Source: Clostridia bacterium
GTDB lineage: Bacteria > Bacillota > DTU025
DNA: 35,379 nt
Assembly (NCBI GenBank): GCA_034926675.1
Contig: JAYFQW010000018.1
Coordinates: 1-35,379, forward strand
Direction: 5' to 3'
The position numbers and the translations under genes are program-made. Shown here in pieces: positions 16,753 to 25,799 of this stretch. The notes under the pieces are model-generated. The model did no database searches. It was not told the DNA's origin and worked only from the letters and a program-made list of their open reading frames with translations. How positions within the stretch are numbered: the first letter of the stretch is position 1; every line of letters starts with the position of its first letter.

Positions 16753-17520
16753 ATGAATACCTCGGAAATCAATGTTTCCGCTCTTGAGCTGTTCCACGTG
16801 AGCAAGGTCAAGCCCGTGCTTCTAGGGAATGCCGTGACTGAACTCGATGTGATCCACGATGTGACGATCACAGTCTCAAAGGGTGAGATACTCACTCTAA
16901 TAGGCCCTTCGGGCTCTGGCAAGTCCACCTTTCTCCGGATGCTGAATCGCCTTGAAGACCCGTCTTCCGGCCAGATACGGCTGTTCGGCGAGGACATCGC
17001 AGGCATTGATCTGCGCGACTTGCGTCGCCGGGTGGGGATGGTGTCGCAGACGCCGGCCTTGCTCGCCGGCAGTGTGGCGAGCAATGTATCCTACGGGCCT
17101 CGCTTGAGGGGGCTGCCATGTGACCTGGGGCGCTACCTCGACATGGTTGGCCTTGAGCGTGGTCTGTTGGATCGCCCAGCGTCGACCCTTTCCATAGGGC
17201 AACAGCAGAGGATGGCCATAGCTCGGGCGCTTGCGAACGAGCCCGAGGTCCTGCTGCTCGATGAACCCACGTCAGCGCTGGACCAGACGGCATCGAGGAA
17301 CATTCTCGACCTGATATGCACGCTCAACAGGGAACTGGGTCTCACAGCGGTGATGGTCACCCACATCATGGACCACGCTCGTGCGGTGGCTACGTCAGTT
17401 GTGCTCTTGGTGGGTGGGGCCGTGGTGGAGGTGGGGCGAGCCGCCGAGTTCTTCTCTGGCCCATCCACAGAGATCGGGCGAAGGTTCCTAAGAGGGGAGT
17501 TGGTCGCCGATGAGCGGTAG
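16753..17520 (+). CDS. fetA: FetA-like ABC ATPase (iron/metal export, YbbL type)
   Basis: A 255-residue ATPase from the ATG at 16753, with GTGGAGGA ending 10 bp upstream. A GTG at 16735 with its own TGGAGGA is an alternative that adds six residues. The Walker A motif is GPSGSGKST, followed by [20 protein letters not shown]. The FetA-like [20 protein letters not shown] segment, signature [15 protein letters not shown] and Walker [13 protein letters not shown] are present. The switch His is in MVTHIMDHA. The stop overlaps the start of fetB by 11 bp, and the FetB partner settles the identity. In E. coli FetAB helps remove excess iron; the exported substrate here is inferred from that. Confidence 0.9.
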   Translation: MNTSEINVSALELFHVSKVKPVLLGNAVTELDVIHDVTITVSKGEILTLIGPSGSGKSTFLRMLNRLEDPSSGQIRLFGEDIAGIDLRDLRRRVGMVSQTPALLAGSVASNVSYGPRLRGLPCDLGRYLDMVGLERGLLDRPASTLSIGQQQRMAIARALANEPEVLLLDEPTSALDQTASRNILDLICTLNRELGLTAVMVTHIMDHARAVATSVVLLVGGAVVEVGRAAEFFSGPSTEIGRRFLRGELVADER

Positions 17521-18355
17521 CACGTACATCCACATATCCGACGTCGACCTGCTGATCGCTCTCCTTTTCATCGCTATCACAGCCATAGTCTCCTACTGGC
17601 AAGGCCTTGGTCTCGAGCGGGACATCGCAGTCGGGACTGTGCGCACCTTCGTGCAGCTCCTTGCGGTCGGGTTCGTGCTGCAGCAGGTATTCGACGCGTC
17701 CCGGTGGTACTGGGTGGTCCTGATCCTGGCGGTCATGACGACTATTGCAGGCTACAACGCCATGACACGACAGGCAGGGGCGAGGCAGGGCTTGTTCGCG
17801 ATAATGACAAGCGCCATAGGGTTAGGTGGCGCAGTGACGATTGTGCTTGTCATCGGTGTGGTGCTCCGGGTGCGCCCATGGTATCAGCCGCAGTACGTGA
17901 TCCCAATTGCAGGGATGATAATCGGGAACTCAATGACCGGCGCGGCGCTCGTAGTCAACAGACTCCATTCTGAGCTCGTGCTGCGCCGAAACGAGGTGGA
18001 GGCGGCACTGGCCCTCGGCGCTCCCGTGAAGGAGGCCGCCGCAAACGCACTCCGCGAGGCCCTGAGGGCGGCGATGATGCCTACAGTGAACTCAATGATG
18101 ACCGTTGGGCTGGTGCAGCTCCCTGGCATGATGACAGGCCAGATCATATCCGGCGCGAACCCGGCGGAGGCCGTGCGATACCAGGTAGTCGTGATGCTCA
18201 TGATAGCCGCCGCCACGGCGATGACTGCAATGATCGCAGCATTCCAGGCACTGGGGGTGTTCTTCACACCTGCGCAGCAGATATCGCCAAGGCTGGAGCT
18301 GGGGAAGCACTGGGATTCCTACATGCGTGTAAAGGGCGGGGCGCCGAGAGCATGA
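17510..18355 (+). CDS. fetB: FetB/YbbM (UPF0014) metal export permease
   Basis: A 281-residue membrane protein of the UPF0014 family. It has about seven hydrophobic segments and the diagnostic GTVRTFVQLLAVGFVL near residue 42. The central signature IPIAGMIIGNSMTGAALVVN is followed by ALALGAPVKEAAANALREAL (coupling helix), and then PTVNSMMTVGLVQLPGMMTG and QIISGANPAEAVRYQ. It pairs with the overlapping upstream ATPase. AGGGGAG lies about 12 bp before the ATG. The likely role is iron or other metal efflux during oxidative or metal stress. No Fur-like or PerR-like box was recognised upstream. Confidence 0.94.
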   Translation: MSGSTYIHISDVDLLIALLFIAITAIVSYWQGLGLERDIAVGTVRTFVQLLAVGFVLQQVFDASRWYWVVLILAVMTTIAGYNAMTRQAGARQGLFAIMTSAIGLGGAVTIVLVIGVVLRVRPWYQPQYVIPIAGMIIGNSMTGAALVVNRLHSELVLRRNEVEAALALGAPVKEAAANALREALRAAMMPTVNSMMTVGLVQLPGMMTGQIISGANPAEAVRYQVVVMLMIAAATAMTAMIAAFQALGVFFTPAQQISPRLELGKHWDSYMRVKGGAPRA

Positions 18356-18428
18356 TCTGTTGGGCGCATGATCTGGCGGGGGCTGTGCAGGCTGTTCCAG
18401 CTAGCATGACTCGAACGAAGGGGGCGCC

Positions 18429-20426
18429 ATGATGCGACGTCAGACGTTGAATTGGGTGTACATGCTCTTGTTCCCGGTCATGCCCATACTCGGATTCGGG
18501 CCGTTCTCCCATCCATACGTCAACCGCCTAGCTCTGAGAAAGGCGAAGGCAAAGCTGGCGGCTGATGTGAGTGAGGGGGAGGGACCCGGGCCGGCTGACG
18601 CGCTCGTCGCAGCCACCGGGTCCGGCGGTGTTCAGCCGCGAGTGAATGCGGAGCTGCTGGCCTTGGTGTTATCTCACGAGCATGAGTTCGTGAACGCGGG
18701 AAACGCCGCTGACTGCGTATCCACATACCATGTGCTCAACGGAATCGACCTCTACGACTACGCCCACAACTACCATCCGGATGACGCGAGTGGCACGCCA
18801 GTCTTTGGATATGCGCTTGTCGACGAGTGGAACCAGCACAGAGGTGATTACCCCGCGAGCCACCTGGCCATCGCTGCCGGGTGGCTTGCTCATCAGATAG
18901 CGGACTGGTATCCCCATTACGCTTGCGTGGGGGCGGACGGGACCCTGAACCCTGATCTGTGCGCCGGGGCGGACGAAGCTATGCATCCGAATCCGCATGC
19001 CGGGGCGGACGGAACCTTGGATTCTCGTCCGCGTGCTCGCGCTGATGGTGAACCCACCTTCGCAGGTATCGCCAATGCCTACACAGTGTTTGGGGCGGAC
19101 CTCCCGCCTGACTTACGCGAACGGTACAGGGATGCAAATCACGCCCTTTTCGAGCTGCTCATTGAGTGCGACGTGCTGGGGCGACCAGATGGAGCTGGGC
19201 TCTTCCACACTCAGGTCAATCTGTTCGATCACAGCGGCGCCTGTGCCGGACTGCTGACTAGGTGCTCACAGCGGTTCAAGGGCCACATCCGGATTCCGCC
19301 GGAGCATCTTCCTTCTCTGGAACGGGACATGAACGCGGTCATCCTCGGCACTGGGCTCTTGGTCAAGTTCCTCCTCAAGGCCTGCCCGCGCCTGCATGAC
19401 GAGGTCGGAGGGTTCATCGACCTGTCCGTGCTAGATCTTGCGGCTGATGCCGTCGTTGACAGGCTATTCTGTGTAGGCTGGGATCGGATCCGGGAGCTGT
19501 CGCGGCCGGAGCATGCAGATGTGTATGATTCCTCACTTGGAGGAGATATCATCGGCGTGTCCTCCACGAGGCTTGCCACACCGGGCAGTTCCCTCATGTC
19601 GGTCCTGTACTGGATCGGCTCATCATTCGGCGTGGGGGTAACGGCTGATAGCCTGGAGCTGCTTGTGGAGGAACCCATTGAGGGTCTCCTGTGTTTGGCG
19701 GGGCGCGTGGGCGAGGCGTACAGGGCTCTCGATTCCGTGCTCGAACGGTTCGGCGCCGACCTGGACGAGATACCTTATCGGGCGCTCCGAAGGCTGCTTG
19801 GGAGGATGGGAGGCAGTCCGAAAGGCAAACCCAGGGAGGCAACGCCCGTTCTCGCGTTTCTCAGCGGACTCGTGCTGGGCGAATCAGCGAGCCTGAAGGA
19901 AGCCCGCGAGGCGATGAGGTTGGGGCTCCGCCCGAGAATCGTCGTGAGGGGAGCTGGCCAACTGGGTGAGCATGGTGCAGGCAACGGGGGCCGCGAATGC
20001 TGCGGATGCCGCGTGGGCAGTAGCGAGGGCTGCGAGGGCCGCGAATGCTGCGGATGTGGCGGCATGGGCAGCGGCGAGGGCAGCGCACTGGCGCGCATGT
20101 TCGCTGATGGCAGAGTGGAGGTCGCTGCGGCGCCTGCCGTGGCTGATGCGTATCCGCCGGAACTGCGACGGCTGAAGTCGCTTGATCCCAGCACTCTTCT
20201 GGTGCGGGTGGATGGCTACAACATCGCGGCCGAGCCTGGAATCGCCAGCGTTCGAGTCACGGGCGATCCATCCAAGAAGCTGGACATCGTGATCACCTTC
20301 GAGAGGCAGATCTGCCCCGGAGTACATCATCTGTTCGTAGACATCCATGACAACAGCGGTGCACACTCCGAGTATCTGGATCATAGGGTCGCTACCGATG
20401 TGAAGAGAGTGGATTCCTGGAGCTGA
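18429..20426 (+). CDS. Zinc phospholipase C-like (S1/P1 nuclease fold) protein with minisatellite inserts
   Basis: A 665-residue protein. The first 250 residues carry the metal-ligand order of zinc-dependent phospholipase C: His28 in FGPFSHPYVN, Asp95 and His101 near NAADCVSTYHVLNG, and His113/His116 in YAHNYHP. These are followed by HxxxD as His155/Asp159 with His163 in LAHQIADWYPHYA, and HxxxE as His238/Glu242 in ANHALFELL. A hydrophobic N-terminus (WVYMLLFPVMPILGFG) could be a membrane anchor or a poor signal peptide. About 41 residues of 12-residue tandem repeat interrupt the domain at 168-208. A Cys/Gly-rich 16-residue repeat lies near 520-552. The last 100 residues resemble an Ig-like or C2-like strand-rich end. 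The substrate is unknown; the family call is by motif order only. The start has a weak ribosome binding site (GGGGG before ATG). Confidence 0.7.
   Translation: MMRRQTLNWVYMLLFPVMPILGFGPFSHPYVNRLALRKAKAKLAADVSEGEGPGPADALVAATGSGGVQPRVNAELLALVLSHEHEFVNAGNAADCVSTYHVLNGIDLYDYAHNYHPDDASGTPVFGYALVDEWNQHRGDYPASHLAIAAGWLAHQIADWYPHYACVGADGTLNPDLCAGADEAMHPNPHAGADGTLDSRPRARADGEPTFAGIANAYTVFGADLPPDLRERYRDANHALFELLIECDVLGRPDGAGLFHTQVNLFDHSGACAGLLTRCSQRFKGHIRIPPEHLPSLERDMNAVILGTGLLVKFLLKACPRLHDEVGGFIDLSVLDLAADAVVDRLFCVGWDRIRELSRPEHADVYDSSLGGDIIGVSSTRLATPGSSLMSVLYWIGSSFGVGVTADSLELLVEEPIEGLLCLAGRVGEAYRALDSVLERFGADLDEIPYRALRRLLGRMGGSPKGKPREATPVLAFLSGLVLGESASLKEAREAMRLGLRPRIVVRGAGQLGEHGAGNGGRECCGCRVGSSEGCEGRECCGCGGMGSGEGSALARMFADGRVEVAAAPAVADAYPPELRRLKSLDPSTLLVRVDGYNIAAEPGIASVRVTGDPSKKLDIVITFERQICPGVHHLFVDIHDNSGAHSEYLDHRVATDVKRVDSWS
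18930..19046 (+). repeat. 36-bp in-frame minisatellite, about 3.3 copies
   Basis: GGGGCGGAC recurs at 18930, 18966 and 19002, and a diverged fourth copy begins near 19038, all exactly 36 bp apart. It encodes the 12-residue units GADGTLNPDLCA, GADEAMHPNPHA and GADGTLDSRPRA, then a partial RADGE. The array sits inside the metal-binding domain of the phospholipase C-like protein, between two conserved ligand motifs, and keeps the frame open. Confidence 0.9.
19989..20084 (+). repeat. 48-bp in-frame tandem repeat, two copies, Cys/Gly-rich
   Basis: GGCCGCGAATGCTGCGGATG occurs at 19989 and again at 20037, a 48-bp period with small internal shifts. In frame it gives GRECCGCRVGSSEGCE and then GRECCGCGGMGSGEGS. 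In another frame the same DNA reads as an Ala-rich heptad-like string, a common result of GCN-rich minisatellites. Confidence 0.85.
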
Positions 20427-20571
20427 GATGAATCACCAGGCTGGCATCTGAAGTTAGAGGTGTGTTGGAGGTATTTGCCGAATCATGAGCGGGCACGTTG
20501 GCGATGTATGGGATACCCCCGAATTCTCCAATCGTGTTGGGTTGAAGGCTGTTGATGGAGGGCTGTGCACC

Positions 20572-22035
20572 ATGGCATACGCGCTATACGGGGTTGTGAT
20601 CGCGCTTCTTGCGTGCGTTGTACTTGTCCTGGTCCGGGCTGCCGTGCATAGACCGAAGGAGAACATGGCAGGCAGGGAGCTTTCGCAGAGCTGTGAAGCA
20701 GGCGTTGCGGACAGCGTGAACACCGAAAGGGCCGTGAAGTCCTTGTCCGATGCGATCCAGGTCAGGACGGTTTCGTTCGCTGACCGGTCCCATATGGACA
20801 CCGTGGAGTTTGACCGATTCCACGCGCTTCTTGATTCGTCTTTTCCTCTGGTTCGCGACAGGCTCACGAAGAAGGTCCTCGGGTACAACCTGGTGTATCT
20901 GTGGAAGGGTGCGGGAGGCGGGCAGAAGCCTATCGCACTGATGTCGCACATGGATGTGGTTCCGGCAGACGACGAAGGGTGGGAGCATCCTCCTTTCTCC
21001 GGGGCCGTCGCTGATGGTTTCGTGTGGGGGCGCGGCGCTCTCGATATCAAATTCGGACTTATCACGATACTGGAGGCAATTGAAGAGCTGCTGGAGGTCG
21101 GGTTTGTCCCCTCAAGAGATGTGTATGTCGTCTCTACCTGCGATGAGGAGGTGGGGAACAACGGAGGGATCACAGAGGTCATGGGATTCCTCAAGAGATC
21201 AGGTGTGGACCTGGAATGGGTGCTCGACGAGGGCGGCGTCGTTGGCGAGGGGATGATGGCCGGCTTCGACAGACTTCTTGCCCTGGTGGGCGTCGCGGAG
21301 AAAGGATACCTCGATGTTGAGCTGTCGGTGGAGATGACCGGCGGACACTCGTCCTCTCCAGGACGGGCGACCTCAGTGGGCCTTCTATCTCGCGCGATCG
21401 CGAAGGTGGAGGCGAGGCAGATGCCAACCCGGATGGGAAGCCCTGTGCGGGAGTTCTTCAATCAAGTCAGCCGGTACATGGGCTTCGGCAAGAGGCTGGT
21501 TTTCGCCAACATGCCGCTGTTCCAGCCGCTGATCACGGCCGTGCTGCTTGGAACTCCCGAGACTGCTTCGATGATCAGGACAACCACGGCGCCCACCATG
21601 ATATCCGGTGGCGTGAAGCCGAACGTGCTTGCCCCCAGGGCGTCGGCGGTGATCAACTGCCGGCTTCTGCCGGGCGACACCGCCCACGATGTTGTCGATC
21701 ACATCAACAGAGTGGTCGCGGACGATCGGGTGAAGGTCAGGATCCTCTCCCAGAGCCCTGCGTCGCGAGTATCTTCTGTAGGAACCGAAGGATTCACGCT
21801 GATCAGCAGTTGTATCGCTGCGCACTATCCTGGAGCTGTAGTTGCTCCCTATTTGGTGATGGGCGCGACGGACTCGAAGGGCCTAGAGCCCATAGCGGAG
21901 GGCGTGTACAGATTCGTTCCCGTCCAGATCACCAAGAAGGACCTGGCACGGATGCATGGAGTGAATGAGCGGGTGTCCATCGAGAACATCGAGAAGGCAG
22001 TCCGATTCTTCAGGAGTGTTGTAGTGCGTGCATGA
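20572..22035 (+). CDS. Membrane-anchored M20 metallopeptidase (carboxypeptidase S/PM20D1-like)
   Basis: A 487-residue protein from the ATG at 20572, chosen because GGAGGG lies 9 bp upstream and it opens into a transmembrane segment (ALYGVVIALLACVVLVLV). An in-frame ATG at 20485 is possible. The M20 zinc site is present: His126 and Asp128 in SHMDVVP, Asp158 in GALDIK, and the Glu192/Glu193 pair in CDEEVG. A late His in MHGVNERV is also present. The dimerisation or lid domain begins near GYLDVELSVEMTGGHSS. The N-terminal anchor and the WGRGALD context fit the carboxypeptidase S/PM20D1 branch, which cleaves C-terminal residues from peptides or N-acyl amino acids. The YfcC transporter gene follows after 77 bp, suggesting joint work on peptides or acyl-amino acids. 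Confidence 0.9.
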   Translation: MAYALYGVVIALLACVVLVLVRAAVHRPKENMAGRELSQSCEAGVADSVNTERAVKSLSDAIQVRTVSFADRSHMDTVEFDRFHALLDSSFPLVRDRLTKKVLGYNLVYLWKGAGGGQKPIALMSHMDVVPADDEGWEHPPFSGAVADGFVWGRGALDIKFGLITILEAIEELLEVGFVPSRDVYVVSTCDEEVGNNGGITEVMGFLKRSGVDLEWVLDEGGVVGEGMMAGFDRLLALVGVAEKGYLDVELSVEMTGGHSSSPGRATSVGLLSRAIAKVEARQMPTRMGSPVREFFNQVSRYMGFGKRLVFANMPLFQPLITAVLLGTPETASMIRTTTAPTMISGGVKPNVLAPRASAVINCRLLPGDTAHDVVDHINRVVADDRVKVRILSQSPASRVSSVGTEGFTLISSCIAAHYPGAVVAPYLVMGATDSKGLEPIAEGVYRFVPVQITKKDLARMHGVNERVSIENIEKAVRFFRSVVVRA

Positions 22036-22112
22036 TCCCAGTGGGCAGCACATGACCTAGCGAGCGGCGCATCGACGCGCAGGCGCATGTACGGACAGGG
22101 GGCGAGGTTGCT

Positions 22113-23582
22113 GTGGACGAGGGAATTGGGGCATCGGTCTCGATCAAGATTGGCAAGAAGGCATTCATCTCGTCGGTTCTCATCTTGCTGGCGCTTCTTG
22201 TGATGGCAGGCGTGCTCACGAGAGTAGTGCCAACGGGCAGTTACGCACGACTGGAGAATGGCGGGGCGGGAGCGATCGACGTCGCCTCGTTCCAGTACGC
22301 GAGCATTCCTCCCCTTCCTGTGTGGAAGTGGTTCACTGCGCCGATTGAGGTCCTCTGGAGTCCAGAGGGGGCAGTTGTGATCGGCATCATCCTGTTCTTC
22401 CTTTGTATTGGAGGCGCTATCAACCTCCTGAATCAGTGTGGTGTGTTCAGTTTCATGATCGACAGGGTGGTGCGCAGTTACGCGGGCGCGAAATACCGTC
22501 TGATTGCCGTGACTGTGCTGGTGTTGATGCTTATGAGCGCGCTTACCGGCATCATGGAGGAGGCCGTCTTCATAGTCCCGCTCATGATGCCGCTTGCCCA
22601 GAGCCTGGGCATGGATCCATTGATCGGACTGGGGATGTCGCTGCTGGCGATGGGATTTGGGTTTGCGGCCGCACTCACAAACCCGTTCACAATTGGCGTC
22701 GCGCAGCGAATCGCAGGCGTGCCGCTTTTCTCGGGATTGTGGTTTCGAGCGCTAGTTTTCGCTGCGGTATATGGGATCCTAACAACCTTTCTGATAAGAC
22801 ACGCCAGGCGGATCGAAGGCGCCGACAAGCTGCCCCATAGTTCTGCTCGGCGCGGTGAGTCCACAGACGGAGTGCGCAGGCCTGACGGCGCCGGACGCGT
22901 CTTGGATGGCCGTGACCACCGGATGTCCGTGGCGTCAAGGTGGTTCATCGGGTCCATGGCCGTAATGCTCGTGTTCAGCCTGACAAGCTCGGTTGTTCCG
23001 AGCCTGAGTGACTACGCCTTTCCTGCAACTACCGTGCTCTTCCTGATTGGCGGCATCGGCGCCGGGGTAGGCGCAGGCAAGGGCGGACGGGATCTCGCGA
23101 GGCTGTTCGTACAGGGCATCGTAGGGATGTCCGCAGGGGTCGTGCTGATGCTTATGGCGGCCGGAGTGAAGCACATCATCGCCTCCGCTGGCATTCTCGA
23201 CACGATCATCTTCACAGGCGCCAGGGCGGTGGAGGGCATGCCCCGAGTTTTCGCTGCGGGAATGATCTACCTGCTCGTGTTGCTAATGAACTTCTTCATC
23301 CCATCCGCCTCGGCGAAATCCCTGATCATGATGCCGATTCTCGCGCCACTGTCCGACGTCGTGGGTCTCAATAGGCAAATCGCGGTGCTTGCGTTCCAGT
23401 TCGGCGATGGGTTCAGCAATGTAATATACCCGACCAACCCGATCACTCTGATATCCGTTGCACTGGCAGGCGTCAGCTATCCGTACTGGTTCAGGCGCAC
23501 GGTAGGTCTGCAACTCGTGGTATTGGGAGTCACGGCCGCGTTTTTGGTTCTGGCCGTGGCAATTGGTCTTGGGCCGGTGTAG
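22113..23582 (+). CDS. YfcC/DcuC-superfamily integral membrane transporter
   Basis: A 489-residue polytopic protein beginning with GTG at 22113, with GGCGAGG upstream. It carries family landmarks: VPTGSYARLENG after the first helix, IGGAINLLNQCGVFSFMIDR, and MSALTGIMEEAVFIVPLMMPLA. GFGFAAALTNPFTIGVAQRIAGVPLFSG and near the end NFFIPSASAKSLIMMPILAPLSD with FGDGFSNVIYPTNPI are also present. Members of this ion-transporter superfamily move dicarboxylates, basic amino acids or acyl-amino acids; the substrate here is not clear. A Gly/Arg-rich cytoplasmic loop at about residues 229-272 is variable in the family. It forms a likely two-gene unit with the M20 peptidase, comparable to the p-aminobenzoyl-glutamate import and cleavage pairing in other bacteria (inference). 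A downstream hairpin is not evident before the converging TPR gene. Confidence 0.86.
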   Translation: MDEGIGASVSIKIGKKAFISSVLILLALLVMAGVLTRVVPTGSYARLENGGAGAIDVASFQYASIPPLPVWKWFTAPIEVLWSPEGAVVIGIILFFLCIGGAINLLNQCGVFSFMIDRVVRSYAGAKYRLIAVTVLVLMLMSALTGIMEEAVFIVPLMMPLAQSLGMDPLIGLGMSLLAMGFGFAAALTNPFTIGVAQRIAGVPLFSGLWFRALVFAAVYGILTTFLIRHARRIEGADKLPHSSARRGESTDGVRRPDGAGRVLDGRDHRMSVASRWFIGSMAVMLVFSLTSSVVPSLSDYAFPATTVLFLIGGIGAGVGAGKGGRDLARLFVQGIVGMSAGVVLMLMAAGVKHIIASAGILDTIIFTGARAVEGMPRVFAAGMIYLLVLLMNFFIPSASAKSLIMMPILAPLSDVVGLNRQIAVLAFQFGDGFSNVIYPTNPITLISVALAGVSYPYWFRRTVGLQLVVLGVTAAFLVLAVAIGLGPV

Positions 23583-23710
23583 GCAGGAGGGCCGTGGGAC
23601 AGACGGTGCGAATAGACAGAGACGCTCCAATCCTCTCGCTTCGTGTACGTCTCCGTGTGCACTTCCATCGCCGTCCATCGCCGCCCACTGCAGGCCGGGC
23701 GGTTGCGCGG

Positions 23711-24661
23711 CTACTCCTGGGTCAGCCTTTTCAGCAGCTTGACCGCCTCTGTCTCGCTTACCTTCGCCAGTTCGTTGATGCACGCAACTACGGCGTCGGC
23801 GTCTCCGTTCATCAGGTGCGCATCGGCCAGTGATGAGTATGCCTTGAAATCGTCAGGGTCAAGCTTCAGACAGTTTCTGAACCAGTGAATCGCATCAGGT
23901 ATGACCGATGCGACCAACAAGTAGAAAAGACCTAGCTTGTAGCTGGTCATAGAGCATGACTCTGCAATGGGCTTGGCCTTTTCGGCGGCGGCTATCCCTT
24001 CCTCAGTGCGACCCATGCGGAACAGTGCGTGAGCCTGCCCGACAATGGCGCACCCGTGCACCTCTGGCATTGCCGCGGCAGTGTTGTAGGATGCGAGAGC
24101 TTTTGCGAATCGGTCTTGCGCCATGTAGCAATCGCCCAACGCTATCCGCGGCAGGGGATGAGAGGGATCGAGCTCAATGACTTTCTTGAACGCCTTGACC
24201 GCCTCATCGATATCGCCCCGGTTCGCGTTCATGGTTCCCAGGATGAAATAGGACGCCGGATAGGTTGGATCAGCCGTAATGGCCTCCTTCGCAGTTGTCA
24301 CGGCGTCGGAAGCATATCCAGTCTCCATAAAACCCTTGGCGATCTTGAGAAGCATGTCTGCGTTTCCTTTGAATGCGGCCCTGGCGATGTGCAGCATCAC
24401 TCGGGTGTCGCTGTCGTCGCGGGGTTTTCCTTTACGGTCTCTTGCCCCAGCATCTGCGACGCCTTTCTTCCCCCGCGAGCCCGCCCCGGGCCGTTTCTGC
24501 CCTTTCGAGCGCTCATGCATCAAGCCCACAAGGTCTTCAATTGCGGAATCGAGCGTGTTGGACGCCTGGGGATCAGCTCCAAAAGGCAATGACCCTGATC
24601 CCGCCTTTGGCAAGGCGGTTTCCCCTGTGCGCTTATGCTGGAGATCTCCTCTGTCCTTCAA
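23711..24661 (-). CDS. Tetratricopeptide repeat (TPR) protein
   Basis: A 316-residue protein starting at TTG (24661), with GGAGGTGGAG just upstream. An out-of-frame ATG three bases before it gives only a 10-codon frame. Residues 1-85 are low-complexity and charged (repeated KG, RG and DR). From about residue 88 there are at least five TPR-like helical pairs, the clearest being YPASYFILGTMNANRGDIDE followed by AVKAFKKVIELDPSHP. Later copies end LKLDPDDFKAYSSLADAHL. No signal peptide or membrane segment is seen, so a cytoplasmic scaffolding role is likely. Its partner is not evident. It converges on the YfcC gene. Confidence 0.8.
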   Translation of the reverse strand: MKDRGDLQHKRTGETALPKAGSGSLPFGADPQASNTLDSAIEDLVGLMHERSKGQKRPGAGSRGKKGVADAGARDRKGKPRDDSDTRVMLHIARAAFKGNADMLLKIAKGFMETGYASDAVTTAKEAITADPTYPASYFILGTMNANRGDIDEAVKAFKKVIELDPSHPLPRIALGDCYMAQDRFAKALASYNTAAAMPEVHGCAIVGQAHALFRMGRTEEGIAAAEKAKPIAESCSMTSYKLGLFYLLVASVIPDAIHWFRNCLKLDPDDFKAYSSLADAHLMNGDADAVVACINELAKVSETEAVKLLKRLTQE

Positions 24662-24896
24662 TCATCTCCACCTCCATGAATGTTTTGCTAGCGGGCGACA
24701 AACCACAGCAGTCTCGGCGCTGGACCGCTGCAGCCAGCGGCAGATCGCGACAGCCAGCGGCAGATCGCGACAGCCAGCGATGGATTGCTGCAGCTCGCCC
24801 GCCATCGCTTGCGACAGACCGCAACAGACTGCAACAAGCCGCGATAGGCCGCGACGGCCTGCTGCGATCTGCGGCACTGGGGCCGGGGTTGGCTGG
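24662..24896. repeat. Low-complexity GCAGC-rich stretch with a 20-bp direct repeat
   Basis: CAGCCAGCGGCAGATCGCGA is present at 24731-24750 and 24751-24770, then half of it at 24771-24780. The flanks continue as a diffuse mix of GCGACAG and GCAACAG units to about 24880. Open frames through it on both strands (for example 24279-25097 plus) are repeat translations that I do not accept as genes. It separates the TPR gene from the winged-helix/nuclease gene. Confidence 0.8.
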
Positions 24897-25799
24897 TTAG
24901 TCTGGGACGGGGCCCTGATTCTCGTCGACAGGGTGATCCGCCTTCGCAGCTCGCGATTTTTGAACGTTGCGTGCCCGTATGCAGTTCGACCTGTACATGG
25001 AACTGAGTCGAGAGACTGTTTTCATGACGTCCCCACGCTGGTCGATGCGTCGGACCCGGATGTGCGGGCTTGCTTTGGCGACCATCCCTTCATATGACAA
25101 GTCGTTTTCGGTCACCTCAACCAGCGTGATGCCCTCCTTCTTGCACAGGGCGAGCTTCGCCAGGTCCCGAGTCTGCCGAGCGCTAAGCTCGTCGCCTGCC
25201 CCGAACAGTGATGTCTCCTCGTAGTGCTGTCTTCCATTGAACTCGAGAGCCACGTTGTCCTCAACATACAGCCTATCAAGCTCCAACGGGTATCCTGTGG
25301 GCGGATTAGCAAGGAATCTGGGTCTGGCGTTGTTCTGGTAACTTAGGGACACGACAAGTAGGTCAAGCCACACGAGCATTAGGTATTCGCCAGCGCGAGG
25401 CGCTCTCCAGCGGAAGTCGTCGATGTGTTTGGCGATTGCCTTCTGGGTATGGGGTGGCGCACTGAGGATGAACCGCATTCTGCTTTCACGAGTTCGTGGA
25501 ACCACCTGTTCGACTCCTATCCAGCCGGTTTCTGAGAGGCGGTGCACTGATCTGCCGACAGTCTCGCGATTCAGCCCTGTGATCGTGCAGATCTGAACGC
25601 AAGACACTGGGTCAGCATGGGCGATGGCGCCGTAGACTCTGGCATCAACCAGGCTGAGGCGGGGATCGGATTCCAAGTCGCGCCTCAGCGTGTAATCGAT
25701 CAGGCGTGAGGGTTCCACGGTTTCAACCTCCTCCTGGTAGGCGGGCAGCCCGTACTGAGTACCGAGGCCGGCTTGAGGTGTAGGTATGTCATAAAGCAT
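24897..25799 (-). CDS. Winged-helix protein with a C-terminal PD-(D/E)XK-like nuclease fold
   Basis: About 300 residues from the ATG at 25799; the start is uncertain because no ribosome binding site is visible, and the frame stays open to 26117 through repeat DNA. Residues about 48-100 look like a winged helix-turn-helix: SLVDARVYGAIAHAD, then CTITGLNRETVGRSVHRLSE and TGWIGVEQ. Residues about 170-235 resemble the DUF559/Vsr-like endonuclease core. Candidate acidic residues are Glu173/Asp175 in LELDRLYVED, followed by Glu186 in ALEFNGRQHYEE and then RDLAKLALCKKEGITLVEVTEN. The middle of the family motif, usually E(Y/F)DGxQH, is well matched. I do not recognise an exact family. It could be a DNA-binding regulator that has kept a nuclease fold or an active site-specific nuclease. 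Confidence 0.65.
   Translation of the reverse strand: MLYDIPTPQAGLGTQYGLPAYQEEVETVEPSRLIDYTLRRDLESDPRLSLVDARVYGAIAHADPVSCVQICTITGLNRETVGRSVHRLSETGWIGVEQVVPRTRESRMRFILSAPPHTQKAIAKHIDDFRWRAPRAGEYLMLVWLDLLVVSLSYQNNARPRFLANPPTGYPLELDRLYVEDNVALEFNGRQHYEETSLFGAGDELSARQTRDLAKLALCKKEGITLVEVTENDLSYEGMVAKASPHIRVRRIDQRGDVMKTVSRLSSMYRSNCIRARNVQKSRAAKADHPVDENQGPVPD

Noticed and set aside
18429-20426. Frameshift explanation for the Cys/Gly-rich segment of the phospholipase C-like gene
   Set aside because: The repeat unit is 48 bp and conserved-looking sequence continues in the same frame on both sides, so an in-frame expansion explains it better.
24279-25097. 272-residue plus-strand frame
   Set aside because: It covers the antisense of the TPR gene, the GCAGC-rich spacer and the antisense of the nuclease-fold gene. 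Its composition follows the repeat.
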